Shown one piece after another: positions 1 to 9,054 of a DNA stretch of 64,000 nucleotides (its first letter is position 1; the number at the start of each line of letters is the position of its first letter). The stretch is from Proluteimonas flavola (lineage in GTDB: Bacteria; Pseudomonadota; Gammaproteobacteria; Xanthomonadales; Xanthomonadaceae): positions 1 through 64,000 of the forward strand of contig NZ_JAIWPU010000020.1 of NCBI RefSeq assembly GCF_021191705.1, written 5' to 3'. Under the pieces are notes generated by a model, which saw only the letters and a list, made by a program, of their open reading frames with translations, made no database searches and was not told the origin of the DNA. The position numbers and the translations under genes are program-made.

Positions 1-498
1 GAAGACTCGTCCCACGATCTCGTTCGACCTGAAGCACCGCGCGCTCCTCACTACTCAGATGACTGTACTGTCTTCCCATCGCAACACCTTACGCGCTGAG
101 GTGTTGCACTTGGAACTTGAGTCTGCCAACCGTGTCATGTGATGGCGCCACCTTGTGAGTCAGGTTCTCTCCGGAGCGGTCTGACCGCTTGCGACCTGTT
201 CGCTCTGGCGTTGCACATCGTGTGCCGTGCTGCCCGTGCCGACCCGGTCGCACCCGTCCAGCACGCACATCGAAAACGCTTGCTTTGCGAGGTCCTCGCC
301 CATCGCTATAGTGCCCGTTGGAGACGTCCCCTTCGTCTGATTGTTGCTTCTAAACACAATCATGGGCACTCGATGCCGAGCGGCTTGCCGCTGAAGTGGG
401 AAGTCTCCTTTTTACTCGTTCAAGCCGACGCCGCTTCGCGCATTGGCTTGATCCAGACGCCAGGCCGCTCAAGAACCCATCCACGAGGAAATGCAGTC
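1..498. other. Left-edge stretch without a recognisable gene
   Basis: I see no convincing coding region, RNA or repeat here. Open frames on both strands lack family resemblance. The reading frame of the following transporter is open far upstream, but that upstream part has no transporter-like sequence. The only clear signal is the purine-rich GAGGAA near 484-489, a plausible ribosome binding site for the next gene. Confidence 0.4.
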
Positions 499-1137
499 AT
501 GCTCCCATTGAACGAACTGCTTCTGTTTTCAGGTGCAGCCTTGCTGATGGTTCTGACGCCTGGGCCGAACATGATTTATCTCATCTCGCGATCGATCTGC
601 CAGGGCAAACGGTCCGGAGTGCTGTCGCTGTTCGGTGTCATCGCAGGTTTTCTCGTGCACATGCTTGCCGCTGCCATCGGATTGACGGCCCTTTTCATGG
701 CAGTTCCACTTGCATACGAAGTACTCAAGTGGGCCGGAGCGGCCTATCTCCTGTATCTGGCGTGGCAGGCAGTCAAACCGGGGGCGCGGTCTCCGTTCGA
801 AGCTCGCGCGCTCCCTGTCGACTCGCTTCGAAAGCTTTTTCTGATGGGATTCGTCACCAACCTTCTGAACCCCAAAATCGCGGTCTTCTATTTGGCAATC
901 TTTCCACAGTTTGTCTCGCCGGAACGTGGGTCGGTTTTTTCGCAAAGCATCCAGTTGGGCTTCACACAGATCCTGGTCAGCTTCGCCGTCAATCTTTGTA
1001 TCGTGCTATCTGCTGCCAGACTGGCAGCCTGGTTCGCTCGCAGCCCTCGCTGGCTGGCTACACAGAGGTATATCATGGGCAGCGTGCTTGCGGGCCTGGC
1101 GGTTCGACTGGCAACCGAGCAGCGTAGAGCCGGCTGA
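499..1137 (+). CDS. LysE/RhtB-family amino-acid exporter
   Basis: A 212-residue inner-membrane protein of the usual LysE/RhtB size. These proteins export amino acids or homoserine lactones by proton exchange; the substrate here cannot be read. The N-terminal hydrophobic helix carries the family motif LTPGPNM at about residues 19-25, followed by alternating hydrophobic segments. The second-half motif NLLNPK sits before IAVFYLAIFPQFV. The start at 499 was chosen because GAGGAA lies about 10 nt upstream and because the protein then begins in the first transmembrane helix as homologues do; an earlier in-frame start would add an arginine-rich, non-homologous extension. The next gene follows in the same direction after about 60 nt. 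Confidence 0.88.
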   Translation: MLPLNELLLFSGAALLMVLTPGPNMIYLISRSICQGKRSGVLSLFGVIAGFLVHMLAAAIGLTALFMAVPLAYEVLKWAGAAYLLYLAWQAVKPGARSPFEARALPVDSLRKLFLMGFVTNLLNPKIAVFYLAIFPQFVSPERGSVFSQSIQLGFTQILVSFAVNLCIVLSAARLAAWFARSPRWLATQRYIMGSVLAGLAVRLATEQRRAG

Positions 1138-1198
1138 CGATTCATTCAAACCGACTGGATTCGCCAGTCGGCTTGATTCAGCGCCAGCCACTTTACTT

Positions 1199-1777
1199 AT
1201 GGCCAAACGAATCCTCATCATCCAGGGCCATCCCGCGAAGCAGAGCCTCTGCGGAGCGTTGGCGAAGGCGTACGCACAAGGGGCGCAGGAAACGGGCCAT
1301 ACGGTCAGCACACTGATCGTTCGCGATCTCGACTTCGACCCTATCCTGCATGAAGGATACAAAGGCATCCAACTGCTGGAGGCGGATTTGATCCTGGCTC
1401 AGAACGCGATCAAGTCCGCAGATCACATTGTCGTTATTTTCCCCACTTGGTGGGGAGGCATGCCCGCGCTACTGAAAGGATTCATTGATCGGGCCTTCCT
1501 CCCAGGCTTCGCTTTCAAGTACCGCAAAGGGTCTCCCTGGTGGGACAAGTACCTCACGGGGAAATCCGCGCACGTCATCACGACCATGGATACCCCGCCT
1601 TGGTATTTCCGGATTTTCTACAGAGATGCGGGCCTCAATCAGATGAAACGCACGATTCTGCAGTACTGCGGCATTGGCCCCGTCAAGGTCACACGCATAG
1701 GACGCGTCAAGGATACCCCTGCCGCCTGGAGGGACGCATGGATATCGAAGGCCAAAGGGTTCGGTCGCGCTGCCTGA
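1199..1777 (+). CDS. NAD(P)H dehydrogenase (quinone)-like flavodoxin-fold protein
   Basis: A 192-residue cytoplasmic protein of the flavodoxin_2 family (PF02525 type: NQO1, MdaB, KefF/KefG relatives), which carry FMN or FAD and reduce quinones with NAD(P)H. The N-terminal strand and flavin-phosphate loop read RILIIQGHPAKQSLC. The second half has the family segment FPTWWGGMPALLKGFIDR, followed by an aromatic region that contributes to the flavin pocket in relatives. I chose ATG 1199 because the sequence starts directly with the first beta strand; no strong ribosome binding site is visible. A Kef-ancillary role is possible, but no potassium efflux gene is next to it. Confidence 0.82.
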   Translation: MAKRILIIQGHPAKQSLCGALAKAYAQGAQETGHTVSTLIVRDLDFDPILHEGYKGIQLLEADLILAQNAIKSADHIVVIFPTWWGGMPALLKGFIDRAFLPGFAFKYRKGSPWWDKYLTGKSAHVITTMDTPPWYFRIFYRDAGLNQMKRTILQYCGIGPVKVTRIGRVKDTPAAWRDAWISKAKGFGRAA

Positions 1778-2016
1778 GCATGCATACAGCCGATGCCATT
1801 CCATGGCACGGCCCACCACTGTTCTGAAGCCGGGTTCGCAGCACCTGCCCGCGTGCAAGACACTCGACGCCTGGCGATGACGCATCGCCGGGAGTTCACG
1901 ACCGCCGCGCTAGCGTGGCCGCCTTTCAGTCCGGGCCAGTACCATGAATGCCGATCACAGGGGCGCAACTGCATGGCGTTCGCCCTGGCGACGGGTCGAT
2001 TGACCATCGCTCGCGG

Positions 2017-2526
2017 ATGAACGCACCGCCCGTCCACAGCTTCGCGCCGGTCGTCGATGCACGCGCACGCGTGCTTGTCCTGGGCAGCATGCCGGGCGTC
2101 GTGTCACTCGATGCCGGGCGCTATTACGCACATCCGCGGAACCTGTTCTGGCCCATCGTCGGTGCGCTGTTCGGCTTCGATCCGGCATTGCCCTATGCAG
2201 ACCGGCTTGCACGACTCCAGGCGCACGGTGTCGCGTTGTGGGACGTGGCGGCCGAATGCGTGCGACCCGGCAGTCTCGATGCGCGCATCGAGGCGGGAAG
2301 CGTGGTGCCGAACGATATCGCCGGCTTGCTCGCGCAATATCGGGGCATCACACGGATCCGCTTCAACGGCGCGGCGGCCGAAACGCTGTTCCGGCGGCAT
2401 GTATCGCCCTTGCCCGATCCGGCGCCCGACCTGCGGCGCCTGCCTTCGACGAGCCCCGCGCATGCCGCGATGGATTTCGAGGCCAAGCGCTCGGCGTGGC
2501 GGGCGGGACTGATGAGCGACGCATAG
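2017..2526 (+). CDS. Uracil-DNA glycosylase-superfamily protein, DNA-deoxyinosine glycosylase type
   Basis: A 169-residue protein of the uracil-DNA glycosylase superfamily, closest in look to the hypoxanthine/deoxyinosine glycosylases (TIGR04274 type), which excise deaminated adenine from DNA. The first motif is LVLGSMPGVVSL near residue 20, followed by YYAHPRNLFWPIVGALFGF, the family's substrate-pocket segment. The C-terminal motif is LPSTSPAHA, matching the SPA(N/H)A DNA-intercalation loop, with the expected K and W residues just after it. The start at 2017 removes a non-homologous leader. The gene stands alone; repair of oxidative or deamination damage is inferred from family only. Confidence 0.8.
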   Translation: MNAPPVHSFAPVVDARARVLVLGSMPGVVSLDAGRYYAHPRNLFWPIVGALFGFDPALPYADRLARLQAHGVALWDVAAECVRPGSLDARIEAGSVVPNDIAGLLAQYRGITRIRFNGAAAETLFRRHVSPLPDPAPDLRRLPSTSPAHAAMDFEAKRSAWRAGLMSDA

Positions 2527-2692
2527 GTCCGCGCAGTGCGCATGCTTCGATGCGCCCTCGAACCGGCATGTCTTGCCCCCTCTCGATGCGCCAGGGCTTC
2601 GTGCCGCGCGACGGATCGTTCCGCCGATCAAAGGCAGAAGGGAGCCCGGCGCTGGCATGCTGACACCTGCCCTCGCCGCCGCCGGAGCCGCC

Positions 2693-3553
2693 ATGACCCT
2701 GTTGATCGCGCCGCGTAGCCACGACCTCGGTGGTTTCGAAGTGCGCCGGGCGGTGCCGACGCTGCAGGCGCGCAGCGTGGGACCGTTCGTGTTCGTGGAT
2801 CACATGGGACCGGCGGTCTTCGAAAAGGGCGCCGGTATCGATGTGCGTCCGCATCCGCATATCGGGCTGGCGACGGTGACCTTCCTGTGGTCGGGCACGA
2901 TCCACCACGCCGATACGCTCGGCTGCTCGCAGGACATCACGGCGGGCGACGTGAACTGGATGACCGCCGGCCGCGGCATCGCCCACGCCGAGCGCACGCC
3001 GCAATCCTTGCGCGAGGGCGAGCACCCATTGCACGGCATGCAGACCTGGGTGGCATTGCCCAAGGCGCATGAAGAAACCGCGCCCGAGTTCCACCACCAT
3101 GCCGCGGCGACGCTGCCGCAGTTCCGCCGCGCTGGCGCTTGGGTGCGGGTGATCGCCGGTCGCGGCTTCGGCGAGGAGTCGCCGGTACGCGTGTTCGCCG
3201 ACACGCTCAACGTGGCGCTGGATCTCGAGCCGGACGCCGAGCTCCCGATTCCGCCCTCGCATGCCGAGCGCGCGCTCTACGTGCTCGAAGGCGAGGCGCA
3301 GCTCGACGGCGCCGACATTCCGCCGCGCCACCTCGCCGTACTGGATGCGGGCGCGGTCGCGAGATTGCGCGCGAAAACGCGACTCAAGGCGATGCTGTTC
3401 GGCGGCGAACCGCTCGATGGGCCGCGTCACCTGTGGTGGAACTTCGTCTCGTCTTCGAAGGACCGCATCGAGCAGGCCAAGGACGACTGGCGCGCGGGCC
3501 GATTCGGCACCATTCCGGGCGATCCGGAGTTCATTCCGCTTCCTGAACGGTGA
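2693..3553 (+). CDS. Pirin family protein
   Basis: A 286-residue bicupin of the pirin family. Family members bind Fe in the N-terminal cupin, and some act as quercetin dioxygenases or redox sensors. The metal motif is present: HPHIGLATVTFLW, then TIHHADTLG, then GRGIAHAERTP, giving the three histidines and the glutamate. The C-terminal pirin domain follows, with the LYVLEGEAQLDGADI strand pair. ATG 2693 was chosen over an upstream in-frame ATG because the protein then starts a few residues before the domain (PRSHDLGGFEVRR). A second pirin of different sequence lies about 1 kb further on the opposite strand. Confidence 0.88.
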   Translation: MTLLIAPRSHDLGGFEVRRAVPTLQARSVGPFVFVDHMGPAVFEKGAGIDVRPHPHIGLATVTFLWSGTIHHADTLGCSQDITAGDVNWMTAGRGIAHAERTPQSLREGEHPLHGMQTWVALPKAHEETAPEFHHHAAATLPQFRRAGAWVRVIAGRGFGEESPVRVFADTLNVALDLEPDAELPIPPSHAERALYVLEGEAQLDGADIPPRHLAVLDAGAVARLRAKTRLKAMLFGGEPLDGPRHLWWNFVSSSKDRIEQAKDDWRAGRFGTIPGDPEFIPLPER

Positions 3554-3632
3554 CGATTATCACAATCCCTGCCGCGCCGCAGCACGGATGCAGGCGTATC
3601 GTCGAAGGCTGTGTCACAGGGGACCAAACACG

Positions 3633-4085
3633 ATGCTCTCGATCCGACCGCTCGCGCTGTTGGGTGCGCTGCTCTGTGCCGGCACGGCGCAGGCACAGAC
3701 CGCCACCGAATGCCCGCGACTGCCACCCGATGCTGCCGTGCGCTGGGACGTGCAGCCCGGGCCCGACTTCGTGTTCTGCCGTGCGATGGACATCACGAAC
3801 GGCGAGCAGGCCTTCGCGGTGACCGTGGGACGCAATGCGCCCTTCAAGCCACGCCGCAACGATCGCGTGGGCGAGCGCGTCACCATCGACGGCACGCGCA
3901 CCTGGTGGCACGCACCGCACAACGAACTGCTGGCCGGCACGATGGTGCGCGAGACGCTGCTGGAACTGCCGTCGGGCGACTACGCACACATCATCGTGCG
4001 CGCAGGTGACGAGGCGGCGCTGGCGCGTTCGCTGCGCGATGCAGAAGCGCTGCATTTTTCGGATGTGCGGCTGGGCAGCAAGTAG
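3633..4085 (+). CDS. Secreted or periplasmic protein of unknown function
   Basis: A 150-residue protein I do not recognise. It starts with a clear Sec signal peptide (basic MLSIR, hydrophobic core, cleavage after GTAQAQ near residue 22). The mature part has two cysteines (ECPRLP and FVFCRAMD), which could form a disulfide, followed by beta-rich sequence with a KPRRNDRVGERVTIDG stretch. It lies 79 nt downstream of the pirin gene in the same direction and may share its transcript. No enzymatic motif is visible. Confidence 0.72.
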   Translation: MLSIRPLALLGALLCAGTAQAQTATECPRLPPDAAVRWDVQPGPDFVFCRAMDITNGEQAFAVTVGRNAPFKPRRNDRVGERVTIDGTRTWWHAPHNELLAGTMVRETLLELPSGDYAHIIVRAGDEAALARSLRDAEALHFSDVRLGSK

Positions 4086-4274
4086 GATTCGAGCTCCGTC
4101 AACGCCGGGAATGCGCGTCAACATCCAGTGCCTTGAAGAGGCTGACGCGAATTGTCGTCCCACACCGCTGACCCGATTGGAGCCGCACGGGCGCGAGAGT
4201 CGCTGGATGACCGGACATGCGTCCGTCGAAACCGGCGTTCGCCGGGATGACGGTCATGGCGCTGATGGGTCTCT

Positions 4275-4302
4275 CTCTCGCGCGCATTTATCCGCGCGAG
4301 AG
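4275..4302. repeat. Short intergenic hairpin
   Basis: Perfect 10-base inverted repeat (ctctcgcgcg facing cgcgcgagag) with an 8-base loop, directly left of the larger palindromic element. It could be part of the same element or a terminator for the gene ending at 4085, although no T run follows. Confidence 0.5.
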
Positions 4303-4319
4303 CCGTGGAACCGGGAATC

Positions 4320-4469
4320 CTCTGGACAAGTCCGTCAGCCCCGCGAAAGCGGGGATCCATGGACGTGAACCCATTGAAATCAAAGTCCATGGATTGACCA
4401 GCCATTCGGCTGTTGAAAAGCGCTTCCGCTTTCGCGGGTAATGACGAGCAAGCGTGGACTTGTCCAGAG
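4320..4469. repeat. Composite palindromic (REP-like) element
   Basis: The ends form a perfect 14-base inverted repeat: ctctggacaagtcc at 4320-4333 and its complement at 4456-4469. Inside is a second imperfect pair: gtcagccccgcgaaagcgggg near 4334, facing cgctttcgcgggtaatgac near 4427, with a gtccatgga pair at its inner end. Nested arms with a gtcat/atgac edge are typical of the mobile non-coding repeats of Xanthomonadaceae. It fills most of the 389-base gap between the secreted protein and the convergent pirin. Confidence 0.75.
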
Positions 4470-4474
4470 CATCC

Positions 4475-5329
4475 CTAGAACCGCCCTTGCTCATAGTCCA
4501 CGAATGCCTGCATCAACTCTTGGCGGGTGTTCATGACGAAGGGCCCGTGCCGGGCGACCGGTTCGCGCAGTGGACGGCCTGCGACGAGGATCAATCGCGC
4601 GCCCGCATCTCCGGCTTGCAGGATCAACTGCGCGCCGCCACTGAGCACGGCCAATTCCTGCGCCGACAGCGGTCGTGCGTCGGCGCCCGCGCCCACGCGG
4701 GCATCGCCCTCGAAGGCATAGGCGAATGCGTTGTGGCCTTCGGGCAGCGCGTAGCGCCATGTCGCACCGGGTGCGAGCGCGATGTCGAGATAGAGCGGAT
4801 CGGTGGCAGGCTGCGCGATCGGTCCGGCGACGCCGTCGACGATGCCCGCGATCACCTTCACCGACACACCCTCACCCGCCTGCACGACCGGAATGCGCTC
4901 GGGCGCGAATTCCTGGTACTTCGGCGCGGTCATCTTGTCCTTCGCCGGCAGATTCACCCACAGCTGGAAACCGCGCATGCGGCCGGCTTCCTGCTCGGGC
5001 ATTTCCGAATGCACGAGGCCGCGCCCGGCGGTCATCCACTGCACGCTGCCCGGCACCAGCAGGCCCTCGTTGCCGTGGTTGTCCTTGTGGCGCATCCGGC
5101 CGTCGAGCATGTAGGTGACGGTTTCGAAGCCGCGGTGCGGATGCTCGGGGAAGCCGGCGAGGTAATCCTCAGGCTTGTCGGTACCGAACTCGTCGAGCAT
5201 CAGGAACGGATCGAGATCGGGCAGCTGCGGGCTGCCGATCACGCGGGTGAGCTTCACGCCGGCGCCGTCGCTGGCGGGCATGCCGCGCACCTGGCGGACG
5301 ATGCGGGCAACATCGGTGGTGGCGGTCAT
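4475..5329 (-). CDS. Pirin family protein (second copy, YhhW-like)
   Basis: A 284-residue pirin, diverged from the one at 2693. The iron-site residues are in HPHRGFETVTYML, RMRHKDNHG and GRGLVHSEMPEQ. The C-terminal cupin (TWRYALPEGHNAFAYAFEG) and the late FVMNTRQELMQAFVDYE segment are typical of E. coli YhhW-type quercetinase pirins. ATG 5329 is preceded on the minus strand by AGGAGC at a good distance, which decides this start. The 3' end touches the composite repeat at 4320-4469. Function beyond metal binding is not readable. Confidence 0.9.
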   Translation of the reverse strand: MTATTDVARIVRQVRGMPASDGAGVKLTRVIGSPQLPDLDPFLMLDEFGTDKPEDYLAGFPEHPHRGFETVTYMLDGRMRHKDNHGNEGLLVPGSVQWMTAGRGLVHSEMPEQEAGRMRGFQLWVNLPAKDKMTAPKYQEFAPERIPVVQAGEGVSVKVIAGIVDGVAGPIAQPATDPLYLDIALAPGATWRYALPEGHNAFAYAFEGDARVGAGADARPLSAQELAVLSGGAQLILQAGDAGARLILVAGRPLREPVARHGPFVMNTRQELMQAFVDYEQGRF

Positions 5330-5466
5330 CGGCGGCTCCTGTCGGGTCTGCAGACACGATGCGGGCATGATGGCCGGATGCCACGCGCGTGGGTGGAACG
5401 GAGGTTTCTGCGGGACGCAGCGGTACGTGTGGGCGCGCTTGGGCGCGGTGGCGGATTTCCGGTGAA

Positions 5467-5493
5467 GCCTTTCGCGCGCGAGCGCGCTCCCAC
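5467..5493. repeat. gtgggagcgcgct-type palindromic repeat
   Basis: The stretch is a short GC palindrome (ttcgcgcgcgagcgcg) ending in gctcccac. Read on the minus strand it begins gtgggagcgcgct, a repeat type common in pseudomonads and xanthomonads. The same gctcccac edge recurs at the right side of the homopolymer tract near 43387. Confidence 0.45.
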
Positions 5494-5596
5494 AATAAAT
5501 GCGCGGGCCGTGGCCACATCCGCCGGGCCTGGCCTGCGGGATGCGAAGCGGCGACCTGCCCATCCAGTCCAGCCGTTCACCCCATCGGGTCTCAGC

Positions 5597-7819
5597 TCAG
5601 CGCGCGGTGATCCGCCAGGCGCGATGGATGCGCGGGTTGCGTTCGAAGTCCGGGGGGATCGTCGCGGGGCTGATGTCCTCGCAGTGCGCGAATGCGGCGA
5701 CGGCTTCGGTGTCGAGCTTGAAGCGGCGGAAGTTGTTGGAGAAATACAGCACGCCGCCGGGGGCGAGACGCGCGACCGCGGCTTCGAGCAGGCGCACGTG
5801 TTCGCGCTGAATGTCGAAGTCCTTGGCGCGCGCGGAGTTCGAGAACGTCGGCGGGTCGCAGAAGATCAGATCGAACTGCGCCGTTTCGGCCTCCAGCCAC
5901 TGCAGGGCATCGGCCTGCACCAGCCGGTGCCTCGCACCACCGTAGCCGTTCGCGGCGAGGTTGTCGGCGCACCATTGCAGGTAGGTCCCCGACAGGTCGA
6001 CGGTGGTCGTGGTACGCGCGCCGCCGCCGGCCGCGTGCACGGTCGCCGCGCCGGTGTAACCGAACAGGTTGAGGAAGCGCGTGTCGGCGGCTTCGTCGGC
6101 GATGCGCAGGCGCATCGGGCGGTGATCGAGGAACAGGCCGGTGTCGAGATAGTCGAACAGGTTCACGCGCAAGTGCACGCGCCCCTCGTCGACGAGCAGG
6201 AACTCGTGGCGCGCGTCGAAGCGGCCGTACTTGCTGCCGCCCTTGCCCTTCGAACGCGTCTTCACCGCGATGCGCTCGCGCGGGATACGGAACACGTCGC
6301 GCGCGGCGGCGAGGACATCGCCGAAACGGCGACGGGTCACGGCTTCGGGAATCTCGGCCGGGGCGGCGTATTCCTGGATGTGCAGCCACAGTAGCGTGCC
6401 TTCGGCGCCCACGTCCGCTTCTGACTGGATGTAGACGTCGATCGCGGCGGCGTATTCGGGCAGATCGGCATCGTAGACGCGGTAGCAGGTCACGCCCTCG
6501 CGCTCGCGCCAGGTCTTGAACCTGCGCAGGTTCTTGCGCAGGCGATTGGCGACCATCGTCGCGCCTTCGCCCAGTTCTTCCGGCGTCTCGCTGACGGCGC
6601 GCTGCGGCGGCCGCACCGGATCGCAGACGATCAGGCTGCACTCGATGGCGCCGTTGAACACCTGGTACTTCTTCTTCGCACGCAGGCCGGTGGCGTGTGC
6701 GAGTTCGGGATCGCCGCACAGCAGGCTCGCGCGCCATTCGGGCACCGCGCGTCCCAGCGCGTTGCCGAGCGTGCGGTACAGCGCGGGGTCGGCGGCGAGG
6801 CGCGCGTCGTAGGGTGGATTGCAGACCACGAGGCCGCGCTTTACCGATTCGGCCAGCGCAGCCGGCTCTGAAAAAGCATGTCCCTGCGACGCCGGCGGCA
6901 CCGGTGCCTGCAGCGTAGCGATGTCGCCGATGTGCCAGTCGATCGCATCGCGCAGACCGGCCGCGGTCGCGTTCTCGCGCGCGGCGTGGATCGCGTGCGG
7001 ATCGAGGTCGCGGCCGAAGAACACCGCGCGCAATCGCTCGCGGCCACTGCGTTCGCGCGCCAGCGCGTCTTCGCACAGCGTCTGCCAGTAGGCGACGTCG
7101 AATCCGCGCCAACGGCTGGGCGCACGGCCCGCCGTGGCCGCGCCGCCATCGCGCGCCAGGCCGGGCGCGACATCGGCGGCCATCAGCGCGCCTTCGATCA
7201 GCAGCGTGCCGCTGCCGCACATCGGGTCGAGCAGCGCGCCGCCCTCGGCGTACAGCGCCGGCCAGCCGCCGCGCATCAGCACCGCGGCCGCGAGGTTCTC
7301 CTTCAGCGGCGCCTCGCCCTGCGCGCGGCGCCAGCCGCGGCGATGCAGCGGGCCGCCGCCGAGATCCACCGACAGGATCGCGCGGCCCTTGCGCACGACC
7401 AGGCTCAGGCGCAGATCCGGCGATTCGACATCGACATCCGGACGCGCGCCGGTCGCTGCTCGCAAGCCGTCGACGATCGCGTCCTTGACCCGCTGCGCGG
7501 CGTAGCGCGCATGGGTGATCGCGCTGCCGGAGACGTGCGGATCGATGGCGAGCGTCATCGTCGCGTCGAGATGCGCGGTCCAGTCGACCGCGCGCGCGCC
7601 GGCGTACAGCGCGTCCTCGTCCTCGCAGGCGTAGTCGGCGATCGGCCACAGCACGCGGCTGGCCAGGCGCGACCACAGCACCGCGCGCTGCGCGTCATGC
7701 AGCGTGCCTTCGACATTGGCGCCGGCGGTTGTCGCCGTGGCGTGCACGCAGCCGAGTGCGAGCAGCTCGTCGACGAGCAGGTATTCGAGGCCCTTGGGGC
7801 AGCTGGCGAAAAATTTCAT
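5597..7819 (-). CDS. rlmL: Bifunctional 23S rRNA methyltransferase RlmKL
   Basis: A 740-residue fusion that methylates 23S rRNA at G2445 (m2G, RlmL half) and G2069 (m7G, RlmK half) in E. coli numbering. The start [19 protein letters not shown] is the canonical N terminus, followed by a THUMP domain to about residue 160. The RlmL methyltransferase contains [13 protein letters not shown] and the catalytic motif NPPYD (N334). The C-terminal RlmK Rossmann domain carries [14 protein letters not shown] and DPPTFSNS (D655). Length matches the E. coli protein. It is a stand-alone gene, bounded upstream by a REP element. Confidence 0.96.
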   Translation of the reverse strand: MKFFASCPKGLEYLLVDELLALGCVHATATTAGANVEGTLHDAQRAVLWSRLASRVLWPIADYACEDEDALYAGARAVDWTAHLDATMTLAIDPHVSGSAITHARYAAQRVKDAIVDGLRAATGARPDVDVESPDLRLSLVVRKGRAILSVDLGGGPLHRRGWRRAQGEAPLKENLAAAVLMRGGWPALYAEGGALLDPMCGSGTLLIEGALMAADVAPGLARDGGAATAGRAPSRWRGFDVAYWQTLCEDALARERSGRERLRAVFFGRDLDPHAIHAARENATAAGLRDAIDWHIGDIATLQAPVPPASQGHAFSEPAALAESVKRGLVVCNPPYDARLAADPALYRTLGNALGRAVPEWRASLLCGDPELAHATGLRAKKKYQVFNGAIECSLIVCDPVRPPQRAVSETPEELGEGATMVANRLRKNLRRFKTWREREGVTCYRVYDADLPEYAAAIDVYIQSEADVGAEGTLLWLHIQEYAAPAEIPEAVTRRRFGDVLAAARDVFRIPRERIAVKTRSKGKGGSKYGRFDARHEFLLVDEGRVHLRVNLFDYLDTGLFLDHRPMRLRIADEAADTRFLNLFGYTGAATVHAAGGGARTTTTVDLSGTYLQWCADNLAANGYGGARHRLVQADALQWLEAETAQFDLIFCDPPTFSNSARAKDFDIQREHVRLLEAAVARLAPGGVLYFSNNFRRFKLDTEAVAAFAHCEDISPATIPPDFERNPRIHRAWRITAR

Positions 7820-7860
7820 GGGACCTGGGTCGTACGTTTGAGGGCCGACGTGTCGACTCC

Positions 7861-7956
7861 GTCATTCCCGCGCGGGCGGGAATCCAGTGTCTTGAGGTGC
7901 TGGCCGAGCGATGTGTGCCGATCAAGGCACTGGATTCCCGCCTACGCGGGAATGAC
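7861..7956. repeat. Large inverted repeat (REP/BIME-like)
   Basis: Two 29-base arms, 7861-7889 and 7928-7956, are complementary at 27 of 29 positions. The outer edges read gtcattcccgc and gcgggaatgac, the inner edges aatccagtg and cactggatt, and a 38-base loop separates them. This is a classical intergenic palindromic element of Xanthomonadaceae. It lies just upstream of rlmKL, in the gap after the hydrolase gene. Confidence 0.85.
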
Positions 7957-8003
7957 GAAAGGAATTCTGGAAGAAGTGGACGCTGACACTCGCGATCCGC
8001 CGT

Positions 8004-8534
8004 TCAAAGCGACCGCAGCAACGCCGTGAATGCATCCGCCGACGCATCCACATGCGCGGTCAGGCGATGATTGTCGTCGACCAGCAGCAGCCGGCCGCGG
8101 CGGGCGCAGGTCCAGCCGACGACATCGGCGGCGGGAATCAGCTCGTCGTCCCAGCCATGCACGACTGACAACGGCACTTCGGCGGCCTGCAGCGGATGCG
8201 CGGCGTCGAGGCGCACCGGCGGCGCCATCAGGAACAGGCCGGCAACCGGCACCTGCAGCGAGACATGTCCCGCGATCCAGGCACCGAGGCTGGAACCGGC
8301 CAGCACCACCGGTCCGCGCGCGGCGGCATCGAGGGTCAGCCGCAGCAGGCGTTCGATGCGCGCGGCGACATCGCCGAGCGGGCTGACGTCGCGCTTGCCG
8401 TCGAGATCGGTGTAGTCCGGACGCTCGTGGCGCCAGCCGAGGCGCTCCGCGGCCTCGGCGAGCGCAGTGACCTTGGTCGCGTCAGGGCCGCTTTCGAACC
8501 CATGCGAGAGGATGCAGTGGCCGCGCGCGCTCAT
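8004..8534 (-). CDS. Alpha/beta-hydrolase family protein (YqiA/RBBP9-like)
   Basis: A 176-residue small serine hydrolase. The nucleophile elbow is VVLAGSSLGAWIA (GxSxG), the acid lies in VVHGWDDELIPAADV, and the histidine in LLLVDDNHRLTAHV, so the triad is complete. The N-terminal CILSHGFESGPDATK holds the oxyanion HG. The substrate is unknown. The start at 8534 overlaps the stop of the upstream MOSC gene as ATGA, so the two are translationally coupled; an in-frame ATG 12 nt earlier is possible but lies inside the MOSC gene. Confidence 0.82.
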   Translation of the reverse strand: MSARGHCILSHGFESGPDATKVTALAEAAERLGWRHERPDYTDLDGKRDVSPLGDVAARIERLLRLTLDAAARGPVVLAGSSLGAWIAGHVSLQVPVAGLFLMAPPVRLDAAHPLQAAEVPLSVVHGWDDELIPAADVVGWTCARRGRLLLVDDNHRLTAHVDASADAFTALLRSL

Positions 8535-9031
8535 GCGTCCACCCACTCGACCGCGTCACCGATCTTCAACGCGCCGCCGGTGATCACGCGCGCGCACAGA
8601 CCACCCATGCCGCGGATCGCGTTGTAGCCGCCGGGACCGAGCGCCGCTTCCATCTTCGAACACGGATCGCAGGGCGCGGTGCCTTCGAGCACCACGTCGC
8701 CGACGCGGAAGCGCCGCCCCTTGAGCGCGATCAGCGGAATGCCCGAGACCACGAGGTTGCGGCGCAGCGTCACCGGGGTGACTTCGGCGTGGCCGCTGAG
8801 CGCGGCGATCGCCGGCAGATGCTCGGCCTGGATCAGGGTCACGCCGCGCTTGCCGCTGCCGCCGGTGTAGCGGTCGCCTTCGAGGCCGACGCCGGTGACC
8901 GCGACCGCGCTGTCGACGGCGTGGATCGGCACGTCGCGGGCCGGCCGCAGGCCGATCCAGTCGACCCGGCCGACGCGCGGAAACTGCGTCATCAGGGCGT
9001 GCAGGTCGGAGTCTGGCGGCGGATTTCTCAT
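8531..9031 (-). CDS. MOSC domain-containing protein
   Basis: A 166-residue MOSC (molybdenum cofactor sulfurase C-terminal) domain protein, a relative of YiiM/YuaD. Such proteins bind Mo cofactor and take part in sulfur carriage or N-hydroxylated compound reduction. GVGLEGDRYTGG near the middle is the family signature, RRNLVVSGIPL follows, and the conserved cysteine that ligates Mo is in GTAPCDPCSKME. The C-terminal GGLCARVITGGALKIGD is typical. It is the first gene of a coupled pair with the small hydrolase and is divergent from the amidase gene, with only 23 nt between the two starts. Confidence 0.88.
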   Translation of the reverse strand: MRNPPPDSDLHALMTQFPRVGRVDWIGLRPARDVPIHAVDSAVAVTGVGLEGDRYTGGSGKRGVTLIQAEHLPAIAALSGHAEVTPVTLRRNLVVSGIPLIALKGRRFRVGDVVLEGTAPCDPCSKMEAALGPGGYNAIRGMGGLCARVITGGALKIGDAVEWVDA

Positions 9032-9054
9032 GCGCGAATGCTAGCATCCGGGCC

